From: Riemerella anatipestifer
GTDB lineage: Bacteria; Bacteroidota; Bacteroidia; Flavobacteriales; Weeksellaceae
Direction: 5' to 3'
Length of the DNA: 64,000 bases
Assembly: GCF_009663465.1 (NCBI RefSeq)
Contig: NZ_QXHU01000001.1
Span: 211,690-275,689, forward strand
Part shown: piece after piece, positions 17,475-26,193 of the stretch
Numbering within the stretch: the first letter of the stretch is position 1
Layout: every line of letters starts with the position of its first letter
Made by a program: the position numbers and the translations under genes
The notes under the pieces: generated by a model
Seen by the model: the letters and a program-made list of their open reading frames with translations, nothing else
Databases searched by the model: none
What the model was told of the DNA's origin: nothing

Positions 17475-19163
17475 TTACTCCACAGCTACGGCATCGTCAC
17501 CTCTGCTATCGGCTACGGCAGTGATATTACCATTTTCATCCTTCAGAATAATTTCTGTTTTACCAATACTTCCCCGTTCTTTAAAGGTATAGCCTTTTTG
17601 TTCTAAAGATTTTATTGTAGCTTTAGAGAAATTCTTTTCAATTGCGATATTTTCTGGTAGCCATTGATGATGGAACTTCGGCAAGTTAATCGCTAAGTTT
17701 GGACTTAATTTAAAATCTACAACATTTACAATGGCTTGAAATATAGAAGTCGGTATCGTAGTTCCACCAGGCGTTCCCACCACCATTACAGGCTTATTAT
17801 CTTTTAATAAAATACTTGGCGTCATAGAAGACAACATTCTTTTACCAGCTTTAATAGCGTTAGCTTCTCCACCTACTGCTCCAAATAAGTTAGGAACACC
17901 AGGTTTAATGGAGAAATCGTCCATCTCGTTATTTAAAAAGAAACCAGCACCAGAAACTACCACTTTGCTACCATAGTATCCATTAAGCGTCGTAGTTACA
18001 GAAACCGCATTTCCTTCTTTATCTAAAATAGAAATATGGGTCGTTTGGGTACTTTCTTGATTAGGATTAACTATCTTACCAACCTCTGCACTAGGCGTTG
18101 CTTTAGACATATTAAACGACGCCCAGCGTTTCTTAAGATAGGCATCTGAAAGTAGCATTTCCGTTTTATCCTCAATAAAATCTGGGTCGCCCATATATTC
18201 TGCTCTGTCTGCATAGGCACGGCGTTCTGCTTCTACCATAATCTGAACTGCTTCTGGAGAGGCATATTGATATTGAGCAAGATTTTCATAAGCCGACATT
18301 TTCAACATCTGAGCTAACAATATCCCACCACTTGACGGTAAGGGCATAGAAACTACTTGGTGTCCTTTGTAATCAAAAGTTAAAGGTTTACGATTTTTAA
18401 CTTGATAATTTTTTAAATCTTCTAAACTAATAATACCGTTACCTCTCTTCATTTCTTCAACTATCAGTTGAGCTGTTTTACCTTCGTAGAAGCCTTTTTT
18501 ACCAAATTTTTGTATTCTCTTAAGTGTTTCTGCTAGGTCTTTTTGTACCAATACATCTCCTGCCTTCCAAGGTTGCTCTTTTACGAAAACAATGGAGTTT
18601 TTATTATGTTTTACAAAATCTTTTTGACATTCATTAAGTAGATTGGCTTCTTTTTCCGTGATAGCAAAGCCTTTTTCCGCTAAATCTATGGCAGGTTGTA
18701 TCAGCACCTCCATTGGGAGAGAAGCGTATTTTAGAGTTTCATAGAACCCTGCTACCGAGCCTGGTATTCCTACCGCCAATCGTCCGTTTTGTGATAAATC
18801 TGTACTGGCAACCTCTTTTTTATCCAAGTACATATCTCTATGTGCCTTGGCTGGTGCGGTTTCTCTAAAGTCTATGGCTATTTTTTCTCCGTTAGATTTT
18901 ACCGCTACTAAAAAACCACCACCACCTATGTTACCTGCCTGAGGATAAACCACAGCCAAAGCATACTGTGTAGCAATAGCAGCATCAAAGGCATTACCGC
19001 CTTTTCTTAATACTAAAGCACCTGCTTCACTGGCAAGAGGGTGAGCCGAAACCACCACACTTTTATTATGAGTTTTAACTTCTTTTACTATATCATAGTC
19101 TGTAAATTGGGCAGAAATTACCACAGACCATAATGTAAATACTACAAATTTTATCTTTTTCAT
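17475..19163 (-). CDS. ggt: Gamma-glutamyltransferase
   Basis: Periplasmic enzyme that hydrolyses or transfers the gamma-glutamyl group of glutathione and related peptides; 562 residues, normal length. A signal peptide ends near residue 18 (ISAQ). The proenzyme self-cleaves before the catalytic Thr, seen here as T374 in TTHISI, which would leave a small subunit of about 189 residues. Other family blocks: GGNAFDAAIATQYALAVV, GNIGGGGFLVA, DFRETAP, LPSSGGILLAQML, NEMDDFS and a TPGGTTIPTSIFQ block. Single-gene unit with its own terminator. Confidence 0.94.
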   Translation of the reverse strand: MKKIKFVVFTLWSVVISAQFTDYDIVKEVKTHNKSVVVSAHPLASEAGALVLRKGGNAFDAAIATQYALAVVYPQAGNIGGGGFLVAVKSNGEKIAIDFRETAPAKAHRDMYLDKKEVASTDLSQNGRLAVGIPGSVAGFYETLKYASLPMEVLIQPAIDLAEKGFAITEKEANLLNECQKDFVKHNKNSIVFVKEQPWKAGDVLVQKDLAETLKRIQKFGKKGFYEGKTAQLIVEEMKRGNGIISLEDLKNYQVKNRKPLTFDYKGHQVVSMPLPSSGGILLAQMLKMSAYENLAQYQYASPEAVQIMVEAERRAYADRAEYMGDPDFIEDKTEMLLSDAYLKKRWASFNMSKATPSAEVGKIVNPNQESTQTTHISILDKEGNAVSVTTTLNGYYGSKVVVSGAGFFLNNEMDDFSIKPGVPNLFGAVGGEANAIKAGKRMLSSMTPSILLKDNKPVMVVGTPGGTTIPTSIFQAIVNVVDFKLSPNLAINLPKFHHQWLPENIAIEKNFSKATIKSLEQKGYTFKERGSIGKTEIILKDENGNITAVADSRGDDAVAVE

Positions 19164-19265
19164 ATTTTAATTGGATATTTATGGGGAGCTTTTTAGTTCT
19201 ACCAAATCATTTTGTTAGAGTTTAATAATGCCAAATTAAACGAATTAGTTTTGTAAATACAAATA

Positions 19266-19814
19266 TTATGTATAGTTTTTCTTTTCTCGATATGTATTTA
19301 TTTCATATCCTGTATTGCAAACTAAATTAAAATTTTCTTCATTTTCATTTTTAGCCTCCCATAATACAGAATCAATATTTTCTTTAACTATTTTTAATAC
19401 ATTTTTTTCAGCATCAAATACCAATAAATTTGTATTCGGTTTATCAGTAGAGTTCCATTGTTGCAAAAAAATCATATTTTTATTTTTATAGAACCAATCT
19501 CCAAAAATTTTATTTTTAAAATCTATATTTTTAGGCTCAGATTTTAGTTCAAAATATTCAGGTCCAAATCGAATTTCATTGAGATATTTTTTTAATATTC
19601 TCACATTTTTATACTCCGCAAAAAAAAGCCACTCTTCGGAACTATTTTTAGTTGAATTTTCTTCTATTGATTTTTTTTGAAATAAAGAAATTAGTCCAGC
19701 AAATAACATTACAATTAAACCTAAAATTAACAGAAAAGGATAGATTATTATGAGTAATATTTTGTAATGTAATTTTTCCGATTTTTTAATTTTTACTTTC
19801 TTAATTAGTTGCAT
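19266..19814 (-). CDS. Uncharacterised membrane-anchored protein
   Basis: A 182-residue protein I do not recognise. A basic N-terminus (MQLIKKVKIKKSEK) is followed by one strong hydrophobic segment (about residues 19-45, LLIIIYPFLLILGLIVMLFA), then a Lys/Asn/Glu-rich domain that is probably mostly beta. A single membrane anchor with the C-terminal domain outside is the simplest topology. Base composition is very AT-rich. It lies 120 nt downstream of the DUF6624 lipoprotein gene on the same strand, separated by an inverted repeat, and has no other partner. Function unknown. Confidence 0.6.
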   Translation of the reverse strand: MQLIKKVKIKKSEKLHYKILLIIIYPFLLILGLIVMLFAGLISLFQKKSIEENSTKNSSEEWLFFAEYKNVRILKKYLNEIRFGPEYFELKSEPKNIDFKNKIFGDWFYKNKNMIFLQQWNSTDKPNTNLLVFDAEKNVLKIVKENIDSVLWEAKNENEENFNLVCNTGYEINTYREKKNYT

Positions 19815-19842
19815 CTTTAAAATGTTGGGATAAAATTACACA

Positions 19843-19929
19843 TAACAAGTAAACAAACCAATTAGTGGAAGTGAAATATTTTTTCGGAATAAAATATGGC
19901 TATCTTTTACAAAACTATATTAGTTGTTA
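19843..19929. repeat. Imperfect inverted repeat between two orphan envelope genes
   Basis: TAACAAGTAA (19843-19852) faces TTAGTTGTTA (19920-19929); the arms are complementary at 9 of 10 positions, with about 67 nt between. The right arm lies 5 nt beyond the stop codon of the DUF6624 gene. Nature unknown; see findings. Confidence 0.35.
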
Positions 19930-19934
19930 CACCT

Positions 19935-20627
19935 TTATTTTTTTGTGAGTTTTTCTATTTCATCTAATGTATATTTTTTAGAATAATCTATTCCCATAGA
20001 TTTAGCGTAATCTTCTATAGATGTTTTTATATTCATTGATTTTCTTAATTCATTAACATTTTCAGGATTTTTAATTGGCCAAATAAAATTTACCCACTCT
20101 TCTTTTTTAGTCTCAGGATTTATAAACAGTCTTCCTGCACCTTGAGTTCCGTAAATTTGTTCTTTTCCTTGATACATTAGCATTCTGTCTTTCATCATCG
20201 CAATATGTTGTTTTCCTAAATCTCCATTTTCACTTGCTTTTATCATTAATGGATAATATTTCTCAATTACAGGTAGTTTTGAGTGTTGAATTACATACCA
20301 AGCCGCAGTATTTAATTTTTCTCCTACAAGTTTTTTTCCTGGATAGCCGTATTTCTTTATTATTTTTTCAACTTTGATTAAATTTACGCTATCATTTTTT
20401 GTGGTTAAATTCCAACCTAATTTTTGAAATTTATCTTCAGAAATATTATAGGATTTTAGGATTTCACTTTTCCTTTCAGGTTTCAAATCAGGTGTAAAAA
20501 GTTCTCTTAATTCTTGGTCGGACTTTAAAATTAGAGATAGTTCATTTTTAAGATTTTCTTTTTGCTTTTGTGTTACAGAACAAGAAGTTAATAATAGTAA
20601 GGTTAAAATTAATGAAAAACGTTTCAT
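19935..20627 (-). CDS. DUF6624-type lipoprotein
   Basis: A 230-residue predicted lipoprotein (lipobox LTSC, Cys16) resembling the DUF6624 family common in Bacteroidota. The recognised pattern is KKYGYPGKKLVGEKLNTAAW, then IQHSKLPVIEKYYPLM, then MMKDRMLMYQGKEQIYGTQ, with conserved Gly-Trp/Tyr-Pro, Gln-His, Asp-Arg and Tyr-Gly-Thr-Gln. The biochemical role of the family is not known to me. The family name is from memory of its motif and was not searched. Upstream is the divergent gpmI gene. Together with the next minus-strand gene it forms a small accessory patch in an otherwise housekeeping region. Confidence 0.65.
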   Translation of the reverse strand: MKRFSLILTLLLLTSCSVTQKQKENLKNELSLILKSDQELRELFTPDLKPERKSEILKSYNISEDKFQKLGWNLTTKNDSVNLIKVEKIIKKYGYPGKKLVGEKLNTAAWYVIQHSKLPVIEKYYPLMIKASENGDLGKQHIAMMKDRMLMYQGKEQIYGTQGAGRLFINPETKKEEWVNFIWPIKNPENVNELRKSMNIKTSIEDYAKSMGIDYSKKYTLDEIEKLTKK

Positions 20628-20708
20628 ATACGTATGTGGAATTTTTGGTACAATAATAGCAAATACTTTTTTTAATTAAACATATCTTATCATAAAAGTT
20701 TTAATTTG

Positions 20709-20716
20709 TAATTTTG
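20709..20716 (+). promoter_or_regulatory. -7 promoter element for gpmI
   Basis: TAATTTTG fits TAnnTTTG and lies 17 nt before the gpmI ATG. No clear -33 TTG. Confidence 0.5.
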
Positions 20717-20733
20717 TAGGAAAATACAATATT

Positions 20734-22263
20734 ATGTCAAAAAAAGTACTCTTAGCGATATTAGACGGTTGGGGATTAGGTACAGATGATAAAGTTTCTG
20801 CAATTGCCCAAGCACATACACCATTTATGGATAGCTGTTACAGTAAATTTCCCAATACCACATTAGAAGCTAGCGGCTTAGCCGTGGGACTACCAGACGG
20901 ACAAATGGGAAACTCTGAAGTAGGTCATATGAATTTAGGAGCAGGAAGGGTGGTTTATCAGAATTTGGTAAAGCTCAATATGGCGGTGGAAAATAAAACC
21001 TTAGGTCAAGAAAAGGCTATTTTAGAGGCTTTTAATTATGCTAAAGAAAACGGTAAAAAAGTACATTTTATTGGTTTAGTATCTAATGGTGGGGTTCACT
21101 CTCATATCAACCATTTAAAAGGATTATTGTCTGCTGCGAGTGATTTTGGATTAAAAGATAATGTTTTTGTACACGCCTTTACAGACGGTAGGGATTGCGA
21201 TCCACATTCAGGAAAAGGTTTTATAAAAGAGCTTATAGAGCATATGCAAAGTACGACAGGAAAACTCGCTAGTGTTGTGGGGAGATACTATGCAATGGAT
21301 AGAGACCGCAGATGGGAAAGGGTGAAATTGGCTTATGATGTGATGGTGAATGCAATAGGAGAACCTAGCAAAAATGCAATAGAAAGCATAGAAAAATTTT
21401 ATCAAGAAGGCGTTTCTGATGAATTTTTGAAGCCTATTCTTTGTGTAGATGAACTCGGAAATCCGATTGCAAAGATAGAAAATGATGATGTAGTGTTCTG
21501 CTTTAATTTTAGAACCGATAGAGGTAGAGAAATTACCGAAGTTCTTTCTCAGAAAGCATTTCCTGATTTTGGTATGACACCACTAAAACTCCATTACATC
21601 ACACTTACCAATTATGATAAAGATTTTAAAGAGGTAAAGGTGGTTTTTGATGAAGAGGTTTTAAGCGATACTCTAGGAGAAGTCTTAGAGCGAAGCGGAA
21701 AATCACAGATAAGAGTAGCAGAAACAGAGAAGTATCCTCATGTAACTTTCTTTTTTTCAGGCGGTAGAGAGAAGGAATTTAATGATGAAAAAAGAATCTT
21801 ATGCCCGAGCCCTAAAGAGGTGGCTACCTACGACCTTAAACCAGAAATGTCTGCTTATGATATTACCAACAAAATTGTACCTGAACTAGAGAATAAAACG
21901 GCGGATTTCGTTTGTCTTAACTTTGCTAATACTGATATGGTAGGGCACACAGGAGTTTTTGAAGCAGCGGTAAAAGCAGCCGAAACCGTAGATAAATGTA
22001 TAGAAAAAGTAGCTACTACGGCTTACGAAAATGGTTATACCGTATTTATACTAGCTGACCACGGAAACTCTGATGTTATGATAAATCCTGACGGTAGTCC
22101 TAACACACAACATTCTACAAACTTAGTTCCTTTTATTGTTATGGATAAAAACAAGGTATGGAAATTAACTTCAGGTAAATTGGGAGATATTGCCCCAAGT
22201 ATCTTAAAAGTGATGAATATAGAGAAGCCTAGAGCAATGACAGGTAATGTGATTCTTTCTTAA
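20734..22263 (+). CDS. gpmI: 2,3-bisphosphoglycerate-independent phosphoglycerate mutase
   Basis: Manganese-dependent glycolytic enzyme interconverting 3- and 2-phosphoglycerate, 509 residues. Alkaline-phosphatase-fold metal ligands are visible: D11 (LAILDGWG) and nucleophile S61 in QMGNSEVGH, then FTDGRDCDP, RYYAMDRDRRWER, NFRTDR, NFANTDMVGHTG and LADHGNSD. No cofactor 2,3-BPG is needed in this family. Monocistronic; its natural terminator may now be separated from it by the insertion-sequence remnant that begins 17 nt after the stop codon. Confidence 0.96.
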   Translation: MSKKVLLAILDGWGLGTDDKVSAIAQAHTPFMDSCYSKFPNTTLEASGLAVGLPDGQMGNSEVGHMNLGAGRVVYQNLVKLNMAVENKTLGQEKAILEAFNYAKENGKKVHFIGLVSNGGVHSHINHLKGLLSAASDFGLKDNVFVHAFTDGRDCDPHSGKGFIKELIEHMQSTTGKLASVVGRYYAMDRDRRWERVKLAYDVMVNAIGEPSKNAIESIEKFYQEGVSDEFLKPILCVDELGNPIAKIENDDVVFCFNFRTDRGREITEVLSQKAFPDFGMTPLKLHYITLTNYDKDFKEVKVVFDEEVLSDTLGEVLERSGKSQIRVAETEKYPHVTFFFSGGREKEFNDEKRILCPSPKEVATYDLKPEMSAYDITNKIVPELENKTADFVCLNFANTDMVGHTGVFEAAVKAAETVDKCIEKVATTAYENGYTVFILADHGNSDVMINPDGSPNTQHSTNLVPFIVMDKNKVWKLTSGKLGDIAPSILKVMNIEKPRAMTGNVILS

Positions 22264-22280
22264 CCCGTTTACTATATTAG

Positions 22281-22610
22281 ACCCTGTTTAAATTTTATTG
22301 AGTAAAAAGTTTATGGCAGATAATTTGGCCCCTATTTTCTGAGTTTTTCATCAGAAACTCATAATTTCTACATGGTCTTCTGTCGTTATCAAACCATGAA
22401 AACCTAAGTTCAATTAATAAAACAATACCAATTAGTTGTTTTCTTAATTGATTAGGTTCAGAACAAAATTCATCAACAGTACAAAAAATATCTGTGATTT
22501 TATCAAAGTTAATCATGAGAAATAGTTATTAAATATTTGAATGCAAATAATTTAAATATATTATATAACTATTTCTCTTTTTTTACTCAAAATTATTAAT
22601 CGAACTCAGT
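22281..22610 (-). mobile_element. IS982-like remnant with both ends and internal deletion
   Basis: About 330 bp with opposed ends: ACCCTGTTTAAATTTT at 22281 and, on the other strand, ACTGAGTTCGATTAATAA from 22610. The ends share an exact TTGAGTAAAAA (22298-22308 and complement of 22580-22590). Inside, the minus-strand frame 22516-22295 begins MINFDKITDIFCTVDEFC, which resembles the N-terminus of IS982-family transposases as I know them from flavobacteria. The remaining 50 or so residues do not look like the rest of a transposase, and an intact element would be near 1 kb. It is therefore read as an internally deleted, non-autonomous relic. Family assignment rests on a short motif and needs a search. 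Confidence 0.5.
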
Positions 22611-22628
22611 TTTTTAGCTTTAATTCTA

Positions 22629-22658
22629 AAAGACCACCTCAAAAATAAGGTGGTCTTT
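22629..22658. terminator. Hairpin, probable terminator
   Basis: Perfect 11-bp stem AAAGACCACCT (22629-22639) / AGGTGGTCTTT (22648-22658). It may be the original gpmI terminator, now cut off by the IS remnant, or a second terminator for the transketolase operon. Confidence 0.6.
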
Positions 22659-22676
22659 GGTTTGGTATAGAAACTA

Positions 22677-22708
22677 AAAATAGACTGCCTTTTGGGGCAG
22701 TCTATTTT
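22677..22708 (-). terminator. Terminator of transketolase operon
   Basis: Perfect 13-bp stem AAAATAGACTGCC (22677-22689) / GGCAGTCTATTTT (22696-22708) with A/T tails on both sides. Confidence 0.8.
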
Positions 22709-22739
22709 CAATAAGGTAAATCTAGTAAAAGAGGGTAGT

Positions 22740-23684
22740 TTACTGCATTAGCTTTTTTACTGCCTTTTTCACTGCTTCTGCATCTATTCCGTATTTTTTC
22801 ATCAGCTCGGCTGGTGTAGCAGACTCACCGAAAGTATCATTTACGGCAACAAATTCTTGTCTTGTAGGGTGCTTTCTTGCAAGTAGTCCTGCTACAGACT
22901 CGCCAAGTCCTCCAAGGTAGTTGTGTTCTTCTGCCGTTACAATCTTTCCTGTTTTCTTTACAGAGTTTAAAATAATTTCCTCGTCCAAAGGTTTAATTGT
23001 GTGGATATTTATAACCTCACAAGAGATACCTTCTTTTTCTAGTTCTTCTGCAGCTACTAGAGACTCCCAAACCAAATGTCCTGTTGCTACAATGGTTACA
23101 TCTTTACCTTCTTGTAACAAAATCCCTTTACCAATTTCAAAAGGCATATCTTCTGGCATAAATACAGGTACAGCAGGTCTACCGAATCTTAAATAGACAG
23201 GACCATCGTAGTCTGCAATGGCAATGGTAGCCGCTTTGGTTTGGTTATAGTCGCACGGGTTGATAACTACCATACCTGGCAACATTTTCATCATACCAAT
23301 ATCTTCTAGCACTTGGTGGGTTGCACCGTCTTCTCCTAAGGTAAGCCCTGCGTGAGATGCACATATCTTAACATTCTTACCAGAGTAGGCTACAGATTGG
23401 CGAATTTGGTCGTAAACTCTAGAAGTAGAAAAGTTAGCAAAAGTACCCGTAAAAGGTATTTTACCATTGATGCTAAGCCCTGCAGCGATGCCTATCATAT
23501 TCGCTTCGGCGATGCCCACTTGGAAAAATCTTTCTGGAGCTTTCTCTATAAACTTTTCCATTTTTAGAGAGCCGATAAGGTCGGCACAAAGTGCTACTAC
23601 ATTAGGGTTTTTGTCAGCGAGTTCTGCTAGTCCAGCACCAAAGCCACTTCTTGTATCTTTTTTTTCGGTATAAGTATATTTCAT
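22740..23684 (-). CDS. Transketolase, C-terminal (pyrimidine-binding) subunit
   Basis: Second half of a split transketolase, 314 residues, containing the pyrimidine-binding domain (about 1-160) and the C-terminal domain (about 185-310). Visible blocks: DTRSGFGAGLAELADKN, GIAEANMIGIAAGLSINGK with the catalytic Glu, GLTLGEDGATHQ, and HNYLGGLGESVAG. It partners the N-terminal subunit encoded 18 nt upstream to form the active enzyme that moves two-carbon units in the non-oxidative pentose phosphate pathway. A 1-deoxyxylulose phosphate synthase is excluded by length and split layout. Last gene of a three-gene minus-strand operon, followed by a strong terminator. Confidence 0.93.
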   Translation of the reverse strand: MKYTYTEKKDTRSGFGAGLAELADKNPNVVALCADLIGSLKMEKFIEKAPERFFQVGIAEANMIGIAAGLSINGKIPFTGTFANFSTSRVYDQIRQSVAYSGKNVKICASHAGLTLGEDGATHQVLEDIGMMKMLPGMVVINPCDYNQTKAATIAIADYDGPVYLRFGRPAVPVFMPEDMPFEIGKGILLQEGKDVTIVATGHLVWESLVAAEELEKEGISCEVINIHTIKPLDEEIILNSVKKTGKIVTAEEHNYLGGLGESVAGLLARKHPTRQEFVAVNDTFGESATPAELMKKYGIDAEAVKKAVKKLMQ

Positions 23685-23702
23685 TATTTCTTTTTTTGAG
23701 GT

Positions 23703-24554
23703 TTAATAATCAGCTAAATTATCTGTAGAAAGTTGAGCGAGGGCTTTTTCTAGTTGCTCATCATTAGGAGCCTTACCGTGCCAAGCGTGAGTTCCCATCA
23801 TAAAATCTACCCCGTTACCCATTTCGGTATGCATAATGATAGCGATAGGTTTTCCTTTTCCTGTTTGTGCTTTAGCTTCTTCTAGCACCGCAATTACAGC
23901 TTCTAGGTTGTTACCTTCTTTAACTTCCAATACTTGCCAATCAAAGGCTTCTAGTTTAGCTTTTAAGTTCCCTAAAGAAAGTACATCAGATACATCACCG
24001 TCTATTTGTCGGTTGTTGTAGTCTATAGTTGCAATTAGGTTATCTACTTTATTATGGCTAGCGTACATAAGAGCTTCCCAAATTTGCCCTTCTTGTAATT
24101 CTCCATCGCCGTGTAGGGAGAATACAATACCTTTATCACCATCTAGCTTTTTACCTAGAGCTGCACCCACAGCTACAGAAAGCCCTTGTCCTAGAGAACC
24201 AGAAGCAATTCTCACTCCAGGTAAACCTTCGTGTGTGGTAGGGTGTCCTTGTAGTCTAGTGTCTAGTTTTCTGAAAGTAGCCAATTCTTCTACTGGAAAG
24301 AAGTTGAACCTAGCAAGTGTACTGTAATACACAGGAGAAATATGCCCATTAGAAAGGAAGAATAAATCTTCGTTTTTGCCTTCCATTTTAAATGGTAGCG
24401 AGTAGTTCATTCCCTTTCCGTAAAGAGCTGTAAAGTATTCTACACAACCCAAAGAGCCACCTGGGTGTCCAGAGTTTACTGCGTGTACCATTCTCAAAAT
24501 ATCTCTTCTGATTTGTGTGGTGAGATGTTTTAATTCTTCTACTGATTTTGCCAT
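23703..24554 (-). CDS. Transketolase, N-terminal (TPP-binding) subunit
   Basis: First half of a split transketolase, 283 residues. It carries the thiamine diphosphate domain: SGHPGGSLGCVEY (28-40), SNGHISP, and the TPP/metal motif HGDGELQEGQIWEA (148-161) leading to YNNRQIDG. It lies 18 nt after the symporter gene stop and 18 nt before the C-terminal subunit gene, so the three form one transcription unit. Confidence 0.93.
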   Translation of the reverse strand: MAKSVEELKHLTTQIRRDILRMVHAVNSGHPGGSLGCVEYFTALYGKGMNYSLPFKMEGKNEDLFFLSNGHISPVYYSTLARFNFFPVEELATFRKLDTRLQGHPTTHEGLPGVRIASGSLGQGLSVAVGAALGKKLDGDKGIVFSLHGDGELQEGQIWEALMYASHNKVDNLIATIDYNNRQIDGDVSDVLSLGNLKAKLEAFDWQVLEVKEGNNLEAVIAVLEEAKAQTGKGKPIAIIMHTEMGNGVDFMMGTHAWHGKAPNDEQLEKALAQLSTDNLADY

Positions 24555-24572
24555 TATAATATAGGTTTAATT

Positions 24573-26024
24573 TTATTGAAATGATTGTTTTTTACTACTG
24601 ATGAACCAAAGCCCTACAAAGGTAAGCAATCCGTTGATGATAAGTAATTCTAACCCGATTTGGAAATCGCCAAAAACAAGACTTTGATATTTATCTATTA
24701 AAAACGAGATGATAGGAGCGGCGATACAGATGTAAGGCACTAGCTTATCTTTAACCGTTCTTTTAGTGAAAATCCCAAAAGCGAAAAGCCCAAGTAGAGG
24801 TCCATAGGTAAAGCCTGCTAATTTAAGGATAAGACCTATCATAGAATTATCGTTAATCCATTTAAAAATGAGTACCATTATTAAAAATAATACTGCCACC
24901 CAAAGGTGTACTCTCTTTCTAAATTTTTCTTTTTCTGAAGCGGAGATATTTTTTTCTTTCAGCCCAAATATATCAATACAAAGAGATGAAGTAAGTGCCG
25001 TCATAGCTCCATCAGCACTAGGGAATAGGGCAGAAATAAGAGCAATGATAAAAATAATAGAAATAAATGGCGGCATATGGTTAAGAGCTACATTTGGGAA
25101 TAGCTGGTCTCCTGTGCTAGAAATATTCTCTTGTATGCCGTAAAGGTGTAACAGTCCACCCATATAAAGGAATAATGAAATAACACCCAGCAATATAAAT
25201 CCTAGAGTTACCATATTTTTCTGACTGTCTTTTAGGTTGGTTACCGAGATAGACTTTTGCATCATTTCTTGGTCAATTCCAGTCATTGTAATGGTAATGA
25301 ATGCTCCCGCTAGGATTTGTTTAATGAAGAACCCTTTATCATTAACATTGGTGTCAAACACTTTAGTATAACCTTGTTCACTCATTGCGGTGAAACTATC
25401 TGCGATATTCAGTCCTAAATGATTAAGCATATAGAAGGTACACACAATAAGTCCTAATAGCATTCCTGTAGTTTGTAGAGTGTCTGTCCATACGATGGTT
25501 TTTACGCCGCCTTCGTAGGTGTAGAGGATAATCATTACTAAAATAATGAGAGTAGTTACAATGAAAGGAACGCCAAGGCTATCCAAAATAGTCATTTGTA
25601 AAATATTAACCACTAAATAAAGCCTCGCCGTAGCACCTACCAAACGAGATACAATAAAAATAGAAGCACCTGATTTATAAGATAAAGCTCCCATTCTTTG
25701 TTGAAGGTACCCATAAATAGAGGTTAGTTTTAGTCTGTAATAAAGAGGTAATAAGACATATGCAATTACAATGTATCCTATGAGGTATCCTATGGTAATT
25801 TGTAGGTAATGGAAACTGTCTTTTCCCACCTGTCCAGGTACACTTACAAAGGTAACTCCAGAGAGAGAAGTCCCTATCATACCGAACGCTACCAAAATCC
25901 AATTACTACTCCTATTGCCTATAAAAAAACTATCATTATTGCTTCCTTTACCTGTTCTATAAGCTACCCATAGTAGAATGCCAAAATAGGCAATAATAAT
26001 TCCTAGTAAGAGAATTGGCGACAT
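24573..26024 (-). CDS. Sodium:solute symporter family protein
   Basis: Inner-membrane Na+-coupled transporter of the SSS family, 483 residues with about a dozen hydrophobic helices. Typical features: an N-terminal AYFGILLWVAYRTGK helix, FFIGNRSSNWILVAFGMIGTSLSG, LLPLYYRLKLTSIYGYLQQR, and ALFPSADGAMTALTSS. The substrate cannot be read from sequence. Operon context with split transketolase might suggest a sugar or sugar-acid substrate, but that is only inference. Confidence 0.9.
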   Translation of the reverse strand: MSPILLLGIIIAYFGILLWVAYRTGKGSNNDSFFIGNRSSNWILVAFGMIGTSLSGVTFVSVPGQVGKDSFHYLQITIGYLIGYIVIAYVLLPLYYRLKLTSIYGYLQQRMGALSYKSGASIFIVSRLVGATARLYLVVNILQMTILDSLGVPFIVTTLIILVMIILYTYEGGVKTIVWTDTLQTTGMLLGLIVCTFYMLNHLGLNIADSFTAMSEQGYTKVFDTNVNDKGFFIKQILAGAFITITMTGIDQEMMQKSISVTNLKDSQKNMVTLGFILLGVISLFLYMGGLLHLYGIQENISSTGDQLFPNVALNHMPPFISIIFIIALISALFPSADGAMTALTSSLCIDIFGLKEKNISASEKEKFRKRVHLWVAVLFLIMVLIFKWINDNSMIGLILKLAGFTYGPLLGLFAFGIFTKRTVKDKLVPYICIAAPIISFLIDKYQSLVFGDFQIGLELLIINGLLTFVGLWFISSKKQSFQ

Positions 26025-26051
26025 ACGAAAATCATTTTTCTATAAACATCG

Positions 26052-26059
26052 CAAAGATA
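26052..26059 (-). promoter_or_regulatory. -7 promoter element for symporter-transketolase operon
   Basis: Minus-strand TATCTTTG, 27 nt before the symporter ATG. No clear -33 element. Confidence 0.55.
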
Positions 26060-26181
26060 ACTTTTTCTTGTGGGGTAAAAAAATAGAGGCTTTAGAAATT
26101 TCCAAAAAAACAAGAGATGAGATGTTGCCGTAAGAGAAATAAATACCTAAGTATAATTTTTACAATGAGTTTAAAAAACGT

Positions 26182-26189
26182 TATTTTTG
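26182..26189 (+). promoter_or_regulatory. -7 promoter element for hemN
   Basis: TATTTTTG fits TAnnTTTG and ends 4 nt before the hemN ATG at 26194, predicting a leaderless or nearly leaderless transcript. Confidence 0.55.
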
Positions 26190-26193
26190 CAAA

